From contig CM024763.1 of the NCBI GenBank assembly GCA_014218235.1, forward strand, positions 84,616,244 to 84,680,243: DNA of 64,000 bases, read 5' to 3'. The notes under the pieces are model-generated. The model was given only the letters and a program-made list of their open reading frames with translations, did not search any database and was not told the origin of the DNA. The position numbers and the translations under genes were made by a program. Positions 40,422 through 51,300 of the stretch are shown here, piece by piece (within the stretch, counting starts at the first letter, position 1; each line of letters opens with the position of its first letter). The DNA comes from Colocasia esculenta (Eukaryota; Streptophyta; Magnoliopsida; Alismatales; Araceae).

Positions 40422-40577
40422 AATATTGCCGAACCAAAAGGAGAAGGTAGGGGCTTCCTCACGTGTGAGGGGGCCACTACCCGCACCAAGCGGCTATGAT
40501 TTTCTATTATATGCAAGAACAAAGGAAAGGAAAGAGAGGGAGGGAGGAGAGAGGGGGGGGGGAGAGGTACATAAGGC
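40422..40577 (-). other. 3' untranslated region of the L1, with a long purine/pyrimidine tract
   Basis: The plus strand has GAAAGGAAAGAGAGGGAGGGAGGAGAGAG-type purines at about 40524-40566, ending in a run of nine or more G. On the L1 sense strand this is a C/T-rich tract before the tail. Confidence 0.6.
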
Positions 40578-42484
40578 AGTCTAGGTCCTAAGAGTAGGGT
40601 ACCCCACCTTATCAATTCGGTAGGGACCCTTTACAATGTGGGGTAGGACAGCCTCAAGTTCCCAGAAGCAGGTCTGGTCTGTGGAACATCCATAGCCAGC
40701 AAGGTGGTGGGCGGTTTGGTTGGCTTCACGAGGTATATGCTGAATTTGGGTTGTGAGCTTGTGATTTATCTCAACCATCTCCTAAAAAATGCATGTAAGA
40801 TCCCATGGGCTTTGTGATTGACCAGTGACAGATTGAGTAAGCATCAATGAATCAGTTTCCACCATGATGTCAAGAAACCCCTTACTGCAGCACATTGCAA
40901 GGCCGTCCCAGAGGGCCCTGGCTTATGCATCAAGAGCTAAGATAGTCCCTTGATAATTTTTAGCAAAGTCACATATGCATCTTCCATTATGGTCGCACAA
41001 TATGCCTCCCCCTCCCGCACTTCCTGTGGCACTTTTGAAGGCACCATCCACATTTAGTTTGAGCCTTCCTACAGGTGGATGTATCCATTTGATAACCATT
41101 GGAGCTGTGATTTTCTTTTGTAGCCGGTTATCACCATTCTTCTTGAGTGCTTTAGACCAAGCTTGGGGAAGCTACTGGGTTTTGAAGTTTGAGCTCACTA
41201 CATGGACTGAGTGCATTGTCCTGTTCACTATTTGCTTTGCTGACATACCTTATTCTTGAAATCTGGCCCGGTTTCGGCTGCACCAAATCTCCCATATGGC
41301 AGACATGAATTGCATGAGTTTTCCAACTGTACTAGAAGATTCCTGATTCGAGAGGAAGGAGAACAGTCCATCAGAAATGTTGGTGGTGACCTGATTGTGG
41401 AATTGCAGGAGGTGGAAGAAAACGGCCCACACTTTGCAAGCTGTTTCACTTCTGAAAAATAAGTGGATGGCAGTCTCTTCTTGAGGATTGGAATAGCAGG
41501 AGCACTTGGAGCATAAGGGAATCCCTTTGGCTTTCACTATCTCGTCCACTGGCACACAGTTTGATATCAGCTTCCAAATATGCACAGACCACTTGATTGG
41601 TATATGGGACTTCCATATGTTGTTCCATTTCTGATCAGCAGTAGGTAGAAGGAGATGGCGCACAGATCTGGTAGAGAAGATGCCACTGGTGGTAGGACAC
41701 CATATCCAGGTGTCTTTAGGTTGATTAGAATACAAGTAGCTAGCCAGGATGTGGTGGGGGCAGAACTAGTTAGCAATCTGCAGGTGTATATTAGCGGGTT
41801 CACTGAGGACTTGTTGGACTGTGCAATTTTTGTCATTTATGTTATGCCAAGTTTCCTCTAGGAGATAGGTCATAAGGGGAGCTGCTCTTGTCCAAATGTC
41901 AAACCAGAATGAAGCTTCCGAATGTTCCTTGGAGAGGATGACCCTGTGATTGTTCTGAATGAGCTTGGCGACCTCCTGTGATAGTTTCTTGTCCATGGCT
42001 GTCATAAATGGGAAGTGAGCTATGGAGTAATGGCAATTAAATAAGTGCTTTCCCCTGAAGAATTTGGCCCAGATGGAGTGTGTGGACAGTGCCTTCCAAA
42101 GTAATTTGGTTCTGAGTGCAACTTGCATGTGTTGGAGGTTTGGAAGGCCCAAACCCCCACAGTTCTTCTGTCTGGAAATAGCAGCCCAGCTGCGCCAGTG
42201 CCTCTTTGGTGATCCTTCATAGGATCCCCAAAAGAAATTAGTTGGGATTCTGTTGAAGGCCCTCATGACTGTAACAGGTATGGACAGTGCCTCCATGGTG
42301 TACACTGGTAGGGCAGATCGTATGTGCTGAATTAGGATTATTCTACCTCCCGTGGATAAGAACTCAGTCTTCCACCCTTGAAGCCTGTTAACTATCTTTG
42401 ATATGATCTTAGCAAAGTGGATCGGTTTCTGTCTCCCAGGATGGATAGAGACACCAAGATAGGTGAGGGGCAATTCGCTTCTGC
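40578..42484 (-). pseudogene. L1 ORF2 3' part: RT C-terminus, zf-RVT and RNase H
   Basis: Reading leftwards, 42484-41766 encodes the RT C-terminal region (PLTYLGVSIHPGRQKPIHFA, WKTEFLSTGGRIILIQ, RNCGGLGLPN-like). Next comes the zf-RVT module (about 41735-41300, WNNIWKSHIPIKWSVHIWKL with cysteines CSKCSC). A plant-L1 RNase H (about 41100-40580) ends HIPREANQTAHHLAGYG. Frames change near 41770 and 41250, and stops break RNase H. The frame starting at 42512 on the minus strand includes flanking Tat bases and is not the natural start. Confidence 0.88.
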
Positions 42485-42500
42485 TAAACTCATCTACATT
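42485..42500. repeat. L1 target site duplication, right copy (16 bp)
   Basis: TAAACTCATCTACATT matches 40399-40414. Tat RNase H homology continues across it. Confidence 0.93.
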
Positions 42501-42914
42501 CACACTCCTCACTCTCAGAATATCTTGGCCGATGCCTTCACATCCGTGGCCTCATCTCTCTCTTTCCCTCTTAGCCGCAGCGCTGAGACAATCACTGTCC
42601 AAAGATTAGAAGTTCCCTCCACTCAGGATCCTTGGTTCAATAACCTCAGGAGCTCTTTAGTTTTGAAGGCAGAAAGAAGAGAAACAAAGGAAGTGTTGTT
42701 GGTAGAGCTAGGAGAAATGATGGCAGAAGAAAGGCCATGGTACCACGGTATTGAGTTGTATTGTAGAGACGGTACCTTCCCAGAAGAAGCAGAGGTCGAG
42801 GATAGGAGAGCCATCCGTAGAGCGGCGTTAAGATATACCATTGTTGGAGAAGTGTTGTATAGACGCACTCTAAATGGAATGCTCCTCAGATGCTTGTCAG
42901 ATGAAGAAGCCTAG
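42486..42914 (+). pseudogene. Tat RNase H end and RNase H-integrase linker
   Basis: HTPHSQNILADAFTSVASS (about 42498-42555) is the last RNase H block with its aspartate. A linker follows with ITVQRLEVPSTQDPWFNNL and FPEEAEVEDRRAIRRAALRY, leading to the integrase zinc region. It ends at a stop at 42912-42914. Confidence 0.85.
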
Positions 42915-43992
42915 AAGGTGGTGGAAGGAGCCCACTCTAGTGAATGTGGAGGGCATGTCAATAGCCAAATGTTGGCTAAGAAGATCCTTAGGCGGGGCTA
43001 CTTCTGGCCAACCTTAGAAGAAGATTGTGCCATCTACGTACGTAGGTGTGTCAAGTGCCAGCTTCATGCCGATAAGATCTATGCTCCATCCTCTTCTTTG
43101 CATCCACTATCTTCTCCTTGGCCTTTCTCCATGTGGGCCTTTTATATCATTGGACCCCTTGGTGATCCTAATGCTCAAGTAAAACAAAAATCTTTCATCC
43201 TTACTGCTACTGAGTACTTCACCAAGTGGGCTGAAGCAGAGGCATTTGCCGAAATCAAAGGCTTGACCGTGTGCAGATTCATCATGAAGAACATCATCTC
43301 ACGGTTTGGAGTGCCATGTAGCTTCGTCATTGACAATGGACCCCAGTTCATTTCACAAGAGCTTCAGGACCTATGTAAGAAATTCAATATTTCCTTTCAT
43401 CATTCGTCTCCGTACTATCCGTAGGGCAACGCCCAAGCCGAAGCCACAAACAAAACGCTTTTGAAAATTTTAAAGAAAACTTGTGAGTCTCATAAGTTCA
43501 CTGATTGGCCTAAAAAATTAATTGAGGCTCTGTGGGCCTATCGTACATTCGGTCTGCACGCCCACTGTGCAAACTCCCTTTTCACTTACATACAGGATGG
43601 AGGCCGTATGCCCACATGAGATCCTCATTCCTTCGCTAAGAGTTCAGCTAGACAAAGAACTTAATCCCGACGAACATCGAGAGGCGTTACTTACACAGTT
43701 GGAACTCCTAGACGAACGGCGTCTAGCCGCGGCCGATCATGTGTTTTCATATCAAAATAGACTCTCAAGATCTTTTTAAAAGAAAGTGATTGAACGTAAA
43801 TTCCAAAAAGGAGACATGGTTTTGAAGCGAATTTTCATAAAACCTGGAGGTCCTAGGTCAAAGTTGCAAGCAAACTGGGAAGGGCCATACGTTGTTAAGG
43901 AAGGGTACCCTGGGAACGCATATAGGCTTATCAATGCTGGTGGTGAGGAGCTCTCTCACCCGTGGAATGGGTTGTATCTTAAAAGATTCTAA
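42915..43992 (+). pseudogene. Tat integrase, catalytically mutated and frameshifted
   Basis: The zinc region (HSSECGGHVNSQ, CVKCQLHAD) lies at 42930-43075. In the core, the first catalytic aspartate (normally WAFD/WGID) is tyrosine at 43143-43145, the second is present in IDNGPQF, and the glutamate is in GNAQAEATNK. A stop near 43424 and a frameshift near 43550-43590 separate the C-terminal part, which ends with KLQANWEGPYVVKEGYPGNA and HPWNGLYLKRF at a natural-looking stop (43990-43992). Confidence 0.88.
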
Positions 43993-45270
43993 CCTTAATA
44001 AAAGGTTTTCAATAGCGACATCGTTTTGCAAAAGAATGTTAGTAGCTATGTGTCTCACTCCCTTTCATTTGTTGTCAAATGACCCTTATGCTCAGTCACA
44101 CACACCACACGGCAACCCAGGGCCAATTTTCCTTAGTTAGTGGTGTTCCTGCTTAGCCCTAGTATGGGGGTGCAAAGGTCAATTCTCTTCTTGCTCGGAC
44201 AAGGCCTAGGGGCAAAAGGACACTGACTTGTGGACTAGGGAAGGTGTAGCTCATATGTATGAAGTCTCAAAGAGAGACGGTCTGTTCAAAAGAAATAAAG
44301 AAAAGAAAAGAAAAGAGAAAATTGATAAGAATAAGAAGTAAATGGAAAATTGAAAATAGGGGCATGTCAAAGAGTGGCAGTACAGTTCCCCGCGGGACGC
44401 CCTTGAGCCCGGTCATACGCATGCCCCGGACAAAATAATGACCACAAAGTCTCTAGACAACAGATGGATTCTATGTAAGGTACACCCTTGCAAGTCATAC
44501 AAGCCAGTCTCCCAAGCACCAAGTCCAAGTCTTGTCTCATTTAAGTCTTCCTATCCCCGCTAATGACTGGAGAACCCCGCACCTAGTCTATGTTAGAACA
44601 TTAGTGACTGGGGACAAGTGGCCTTTGGGGAGCCAAAAGCAAATGCACACTGTGCTTATGGGATATTTAACAAACATAAGATAGGAATAAGATCCATAGC
44701 CAATCACTCAAATGCAGAGGATGTCGTTATCATAAAACTCCAAAAAAATCCAAAAAAAACTCAAAAAATGCCCAAAAAATTAAAAAAATCAGAAAGCCCC
44801 AAAAATCTAAAAAAATAGAAAATTCCCAAAACCGAAAAAAAAAATCAGAAAATTTCAAAATCCAAAAATTTAGAAAATCTTAAAATAAAAAAAAATCAAA
44901 AATTTCCAAAAAAAAATGTTTGTACATATCGCTTTTTTGCATGCATTATTTCGATTTACTTTCCGCCTATTTAAATAAGGCTTAGCCCCTTGAGAATTAC
45001 GAAATTGAAGTCATTTTTACTTAGCGCAAGGGGCTAAGCTAAAGAGCAGATCTAACCTATTTTCCTAAGTGTGCAGGGACAGGAATTTTTTGGAATGCGT
45101 GCAACAATGTACTTAGGGTACTCTTGTCCTCTCTCTCTTATTCGGATCTCATCTCACACTTGTGTCAATTGCAATTCATTCATTTTTTCGTAAATATTGA
45201 CATAAAGTAAAGATCCACTAAGAGATAAGTAGTATGTACAAAGATAAGGGGGAGGTGGCTTACAAACTCC
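43993..45270 (+). other. Tat post-integrase spacer, A-rich in part
   Basis: No coding region is visible. A degenerate AAAAAATC/AAAAATTT-type repeat fills about 44738-44925. Such spacers between integrase and the extra genes are usual for Ogre/Tat elements. Confidence 0.6.
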
Positions 45271-48171
45271 TCACTGTCTGCCACCACTCTCCCCAGACCC
45301 TTCATGTCTATCTGGTAGTGGTGGCATCTCACCACCACCCCTGCCACTCCTGGCGCTCGTCTCACCGCCGAGGCGCCTCTCCTCATCCTTGTTCCTCTGG
45401 CGACTAGAGGAACCTGCTAAGTACTGCCTAACGGAGGCGCCAGTCGCTCTGCTATCTCTGCTCACGTCGCTCCTGCTCCTACTCCGGGACCGGCCTATGG
45501 CCGTCATCACCTCCTGTAGGCCCCGAGCTAGGGTCTGTTGCGCGTGCAGATCAGCACGCAACTAGGCCAGCTCTGCCTAATCCACGGCTGGTCCCTGTGT
45601 GCGTAGCATCTCTAGCTCGGCTGTCATCGCGTCCGTCTGAGTACGTAGCTGGTCTCTCTCTGCTGCTACTCTGTCCACCTCACTCTGCAACTCGGCCGTT
45701 CGATCGGTGGCAATCCTCAGCTCTGTCTCCTGCAGAAAAAAGCCAAGTCAGTACCAAATTTAAATGATTTCCAATCTAAATCACTATTTCACTTACCCAC
45801 TCGGCTAGCTCAGCCTGCGACTCCTTGGCCCTTCTGACCGCATCTGCTAGTCGATCCTCCAGATCCGATTGGGAGCTCTCTGCTGCTCTAGAGGACGAGG
45901 CACTAGCCTATGCTCTCCTCACCCTGTCTAACTCCCTCCGCTGCATATGCAACACACGTCAGTTTCTCAAATCAGCCTATGAAATTGGTAAACTGCTGAA
46001 GTCTGAGTAAGTACTTACTAGCTGCTCTTCCTCCTGCTGGGCTACCTCTCGGTTCTGCATTGCAGAGTGAAATAGGATCCGAAGCGAGGCAATCTCTCCA
46101 GCCACGTCCACCTGCAATTCATTTCTAAACCTTTAGCTCAATTCCATAAAAAGCAATTCACAAGGTCTGGGTTTAGGAGATTTACCTGTCGTCGTGCGCC
46201 CTTGTAGACTCTCGCCCTGTACTTTAAGGTGAATGCCTGAAGGTACGCATCATCAGATGTGGCGTTGGACTTGACTTGCTTGCCTCGGCGCTCCCAGTTC
46301 TGATCTGCTCCTTGGCCCACTCACGTCAGTCGGTAGTGTCGTGAAGTCCCCGGAAGCTCCGACCAGTCCTAGGGGTCCAGTCTCAGCTAGGGAACTCCAC
46401 TGCGCTCTGACGTAGGCCAAGCGACCTCTGGGACAAGTGCAGGTGGAGACGTAGCACAAGGTTGAGTGCATGCACCCACACCGACCTACCAAAGTAGGGG
46501 CGGGCCTGCACCAACCAGGGCTGTCCCTTATCCCCCTCCTCTAGATATGGCCGCCACACCACCTGCACATCAAGCACATCTTGTTAGTAGCCAAGTAATC
46601 AAAGCAATTAAAATCAAATTGAACTTCGAGAGGAGGGTTTGATCATTTACATCTAGCTAAGGGTAGATGTCAATGGCATCTTGGAGAGACGCCAGCTGGT
46701 CCCCCACGGGGTGCGTGTCGCGGCACGGCACCCACCGTCGAGCAATGGGCACGAGGCCCGGTCGCTCCAGAGTCCCCCTCCTCAGGCCGGGGAGGTGTAG
46801 CTAGGCCCAGACCTGCAAGAAAACAAGAATGCACAGTTAGATCACGATTAAATATCAAAAGGGTAATTTTAAGTAAAGGGGGCAAGAGAAAAGAGGGTGT
46901 ACCTGTAGGAAGAGGTAGAAGCCAATGATAGCTATCTGTCGATCTAAGGAACCGAAGCTCTCGAACTGATGTGCCAGGAATGCTGCTCCCCACGCATAGC
47001 CCCCTACCTCACCTAGGTCCTCTAGTAGTGGCAGGAACTGGTAGTGGGCTGGGTCGCCCCTTGTGGCAAACAAGAGTCTACCAAAGAAGAGGGTGAGGAA
47101 GCGACGTAGGTCTATGTCTGCCTGAGCCCCTGGCTCACTAGATAGGCTCTCTCGGCAACCCTCCGCCAGCCACTGCAGCTGCTCATCTACGAACTCGGCT
47201 ACCCTCCTCCCGGTCTCAAATAGCCCTAAGCTCTCCTGAAGCTCGACCCTAGAGACAAGGGAGGGCCTCTGCCTTACGATCAAACCTAGGAGCCTATGGG
47301 CAAGCTCTCGATAACAGGGGTAGGTGTAGCCACTCACCGGACACCCATAGACTCTTAATCCAGTGATCCAGCTCACATCCTCCAGGTTGGGGATCATGTG
47401 TCCCCATGGAAGCACGAAGGCAGTCGCCTCCGTGTCCCACCTGCTACGCAGGGCCTGGGTGAGAGGGGCGTTCGCCCTCATCCACTCTATCCTCAGCACC
47501 TCCCCAAACCCCATCTCCTCTAACCTATCCCTCTGGAACCTGGGGAAAGCTAGGTAAACTGCTAATACTAAGATCCATGAAACCCGGGCCCTTATTTCCC
47601 CCTGCAAGCAAATTATAATCAATAGTCAGTTTCATCCTGTTCAGGTTTTGGTTTCGGTTGAGGTCGCGACGGCCCAAAAGGTCGCAACCTTGTCGCGACG
47701 CCCCGATGCGTCGCGATCTAGTCGCGCCCCCCTAGTGGTCTGCGACCTTGTCGCAACGGCCTTGGCTGACGCTACATGGCCGTGGCCCGTTGACCCTGTC
47801 ACGACAACTGGTGTCGCGACGGGCCGACCCGTCACGACCTCAGTCGTGAACCAATCGGAACTTTCCTTGTCCGGCGGTCGCTTCCTTGGGCTTCACACCC
47901 TACATTAGGCCCTCTAAGGGCTTCCCCACACATCCACAACCAAAAATAAAAAGGATTAGGGTTTGAGGCTTACCTTCTTCATGGCGTCCTCGCGAGCCCT
48001 CGCCGCCACTTCCAAATCCACCGCCGGGGCCTCCTCCTCCTCCATGTCGATCTCCGACACCACCTCCTCTGCCAGAGGCGATGCCTCCCGCCGCCGGGAG
48101 CTCCTCCTCGATGCCTACCTCTTCCCCTTCCTGCTAGAGGATCCTGCACCACCGTCACCACCTCCCTCCAT
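45271..48171 (-). pseudogene. Antisense PMD-type gene A with about seven exons
   Basis: On the minus strand the ATG at 48171 opens an S/R/E-rich exon 1 (to 47974, donor AAG|GTAAGC). Exon 2 is 47601-46903, with PMD signatures TQALRSRWDTEATAF and LEDVSWITGLRVYG. Exon 3 is 46812-46651, and exon 4 starts at 46562 (VVWRPYLEEGDKGQPW). Exons at 46111-46019, 45940-45797 and from 45729 encode a coiled coil and an R/S-rich tail. The first three junctions are phase 0 with consensus GT..AG. Several stops (TAG at former CAG-type sites) show decay. PMD proteins are linked to TE silencing in plants; the role inside Tat elements is unknown. Confidence 0.7.
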
Positions 48172-49663
48172 CACCGGGTGATTGAGTGAGTGAGAAATTT
48201 AGGGATTTTTGGGAGAAAGAGAGTGAGAAAGCAAGAGAGAGGGAGCCGGAGAAGTGGGGATGAGATCGCCGAAGCTCAAGGAAAGTTCTTGCACACTTGA
48301 ACACGCAAAGGGGGAAAGAATGGGGGGCTTCTGCATATTTGAATCGCCGATTGATAATGCGTGTGATACCCCGAAATTTCATTGTTTTTATACTGTGCGT
48401 GTGTATTTACTTGTTGTGTGTATAGCATGTGTATTCAAATGTGCATATTACAATTTCTATACTTCTCATGAACACATGCATGTATACATATATATATGAT
48501 ATTTTATATGAGAATAGACAATTAGCTAATTTTGTGTATAATGTGTATACTAAAATCCTAGGCATATAATGCTTAACTAATATTGTGCATGTTTAATCTA
48601 ATTACCAATGCACATGTTGTATTTATCTATTTCATGCATAATGCACATAACTATGTTGTATATGTGTGTGTATGTATTTATACATATGTCAATTCAAGCG
48701 TGTGCATGCAAGAATAAAATATCATTGTATAAATTATTCTTAGTTAACTTATTGCAAATTTCATCTTGAAGATACCGTGCATATATTACTATCTAAATTA
48801 TTAAAGTGCATATTATTGAAGTGCATATTATACTACTTATTCCATAGATATTGTGTAAATATATGAAGTACATATGTATATAGGTATGTTATCTTATGCA
48901 TGTGATATCTATCTAACAAATTTTATGTACATTAAATTATCTATAGTGTATGAATAGTACTTAAAATAACATTGTGCATGTGATAGATAAGTATTGCTAT
49001 ATACCATGTAAGTACGTGAGAGTTATTTTCGTACACGTATAAATATATATATATAAGTGTGCATGTATTATCTAGCTATTAATGTATGTAATAAATCCCA
49101 TGCATATTGTATGTGTTGTGCATATAGTAAGAAGTTATTATCATACATCTTGTAAGCAAGTGTGAGTTTATTTCTGTGCATGTAATGTATAATTAAATGT
49201 GTATGAATTATTTAATTATTGATGTGCCTATTGTATTTAATTATTTTATGCATGTTGTAAGTAACCATAGTGTGTATATGTGTACAAACATATATTAATC
49301 TTGTTTAAATGATATTTATCTACTTTAAGCATGTTAAATTATTTATGATGTGTAGGTTACTTAAATAATAATGTGCATGTAGTATTTAACTAATGATGAA
49401 CACATTTCATTCATAGGTTTATGCATAATGTATGTAATCATGTAATATATAAGTATATATGCATGTATGTATGTTATTTATGCATATTACCTTTAATTAA
49501 GATTAGTGTAAGTTATATTTAAATAAAAATTATGGATTGCATGTACTTTATGTGGTGAGGATATATGTAATTATTTTTACATATATTAAATTATTTAGGG
49601 TGTATATATGCATTTATTTTAAGATTTGTCGGTGTTTTGGCCAAAACTGCCAGGCCAGTGGTT

Positions 49664-49790
49664 GGCGTCCACATCCCTGGACGCCAATGCTCAGTTGGCG
49701 GCCACCCCCTGGACGCCAAGACCCTGCTGGCGGCCAAGACCTGGACGTCAACTGTCAAGTCGACTACAACCGATGTTGACGTCAATATCC
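49664..49790 (+). promoter_or_regulatory. GGCGTC/GACGCC inverted-motif cluster in the 4.47-kb LTR
   Basis: TTGGCGTCCA, TGGACGCCAA (twice), TTGGCGGCCA and TGGACGTCAA alternate, followed by GTTGACGTCAAT. The cluster lies about 115-240 bp upstream of the TATA box. Confidence 0.6.
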
Positions 49791-49905
49791 TTCTGCGTAA
49801 TGGTTCCATATTTGTTAATGCTCGCGTTTTGGCCGGTTCCAGAATAAGAAACCCATCCTAATGCGTAGGGAACCTACCCTAAAGCGTACCCAACCCGTTT
49901 AAATC

Positions 49906-49913
49906 TATAAAAG
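49906..49913 (+). promoter_or_regulatory. TATA box of the 4.47-kb LTR
   Basis: TATAAAAG is followed about 30-60 bp later by CTTTTGTGGTTATGAAACCC leader-like sequence. Confidence 0.65.
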
Positions 49914-51109
49914 CACACCTTCTGGCCGTGCCAAGTCTCTTTTGTGGTTATGAAACCCTAGAATTCTCTGTGAGAAAAGCTAATCTTCCATGGCTTGGAT
50001 CCGGTGACTGAAGGAGATTCCTGGAGATCTACACCGCCTGGAGGGCAGCCCAACCATCAAGGAGGCATCCCCAACCCCGAGCATCAAACCCCATCAGTTG
50101 AAGGACCGGATTTAAGGAGTTTCTGAGCCCCTTCTTGGCAAGGCCGAGGAGGGCTTCAACGGAAATTCTTGATCTTCGTAGATTTGTTTAGAGGCAAGGA
50201 AACCCTAGATCTTAAGCTTATACATGTCTCCTAAGTCCAAGGTATTTTTACGTATTTTTCCTCGAGTCCTGGAACCCCAAATTCCCCTTCGTATTGAGTG
50301 CTGTCTGTGTGTGCTGCTGGGAGGAAGTTGGTGGCAGCATCTGCTGCAGTCAAGTTCTTCAGTTGGCGGCAGGGGATGCTACAGTTGAAAGTAAACGGCC
50401 ACATCCCTTGACGTCTACATCTTCAGTGTTCTGAAAATGAACTGTTTGATCTTCTTACGCTGTTTAAATGATTTTTGGACATAGGTATATACTGCAATTT
50501 TTATGGGAGGTTGTATACAGTCAGTAGGTCCTATCATGAGGTTGCCCTAATTTTCTGTGAACTGTGTTAATTATTAAAATTCAGTGACTGACTTATGAGC
50601 ATGATATGAGCATGTTTAAATCTAGCATAAATAGTTTTTGTTGTGAATTGGATTTCATAATTTTTACATGATAGCATGAGTTTTGATATTAAGTTTCTGA
50701 ACTATTAGCACCCAACCATGCTCATATGTACCATGTCTAATGATATTTCAATGAATATGCCTAAAATCTAGATTTAATTGTGGAAATTATGTTTACTGCT
50801 AGAAAAATCTGGAAAATTGCATATGTGATATGTTTACTGTTAGTAACCTGTGATAAAAATTTGGAACTGATTTGATGACAGAAAGTGCAATTATTGTTAA
50901 ATCACGGGAATTATTCATGTTAATAGCATGTTTAGAATGGTAATATGAGTTGTTTTACTTCTGAAAACAGTAGTATCATGTTAGGTTAACTGAGATATGT
51001 GCAATTGACCCATACTACATGTAAAGTGAGTAAATAGTTTATATGAAGTGTGTGAATAATGAAAGAAAATGTGATAAAGTAAAAGTGTAATAATTGGGCC
51101 GAGATTGAC

Positions 51110-51300
51110 ACTGCTACCCTAGAGGCTTCGAGAGCTGTACCATAGAAAAGTCCCTATGGGAGGCTCTACATTGAGAAAAGTATGACCTAAGGGCAATAGG
51201 AAAAAAACCTGGAGGTGGACAAGTACCACTGGATAGGGTGGAGAGGGCTTCTCCCGATCTGCGCAGTTACCAAGATTCACCACTACATTGCCTAGGTGGT
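51110..51300 (+). other. Conserved structured block in the 4.47-kb LTR
   Basis: The hairpin at 51131-51167 has outer stem AGAGC/GCTCT, inner stem CCATAG/CTATGG and loop AAAAGTCC. It is the counterpart of 7205-7400, and the shared GGTGGACAAGTACCACTGG and CTGCGCAGT segments follow. Confidence 0.55.

Larger units (their letters stand above)
40415..42484 (-). mobile_element. 5'-truncated L1-type LINE (2.07 kb, antisense)
   Basis: The poly(T) at 40415-40421 is the poly(A) tail of a minus-strand element. The body encodes the 3' part of an L1 ORF2, and the flanks are a perfect 16-bp duplication. ORF2 upstream parts (endonuclease, first RT blocks) are missing, as usual after target-primed reverse transcription. 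Confidence 0.93.

Noticed and set aside
46855..48171. PMD gene A as an ordinary host gene
   Set aside because: It lies between Tat integrase and the Tat 3' LTR, in the antisense position known for extra ORFs of this lineage, and contains stops. Capture by the element explains it better.
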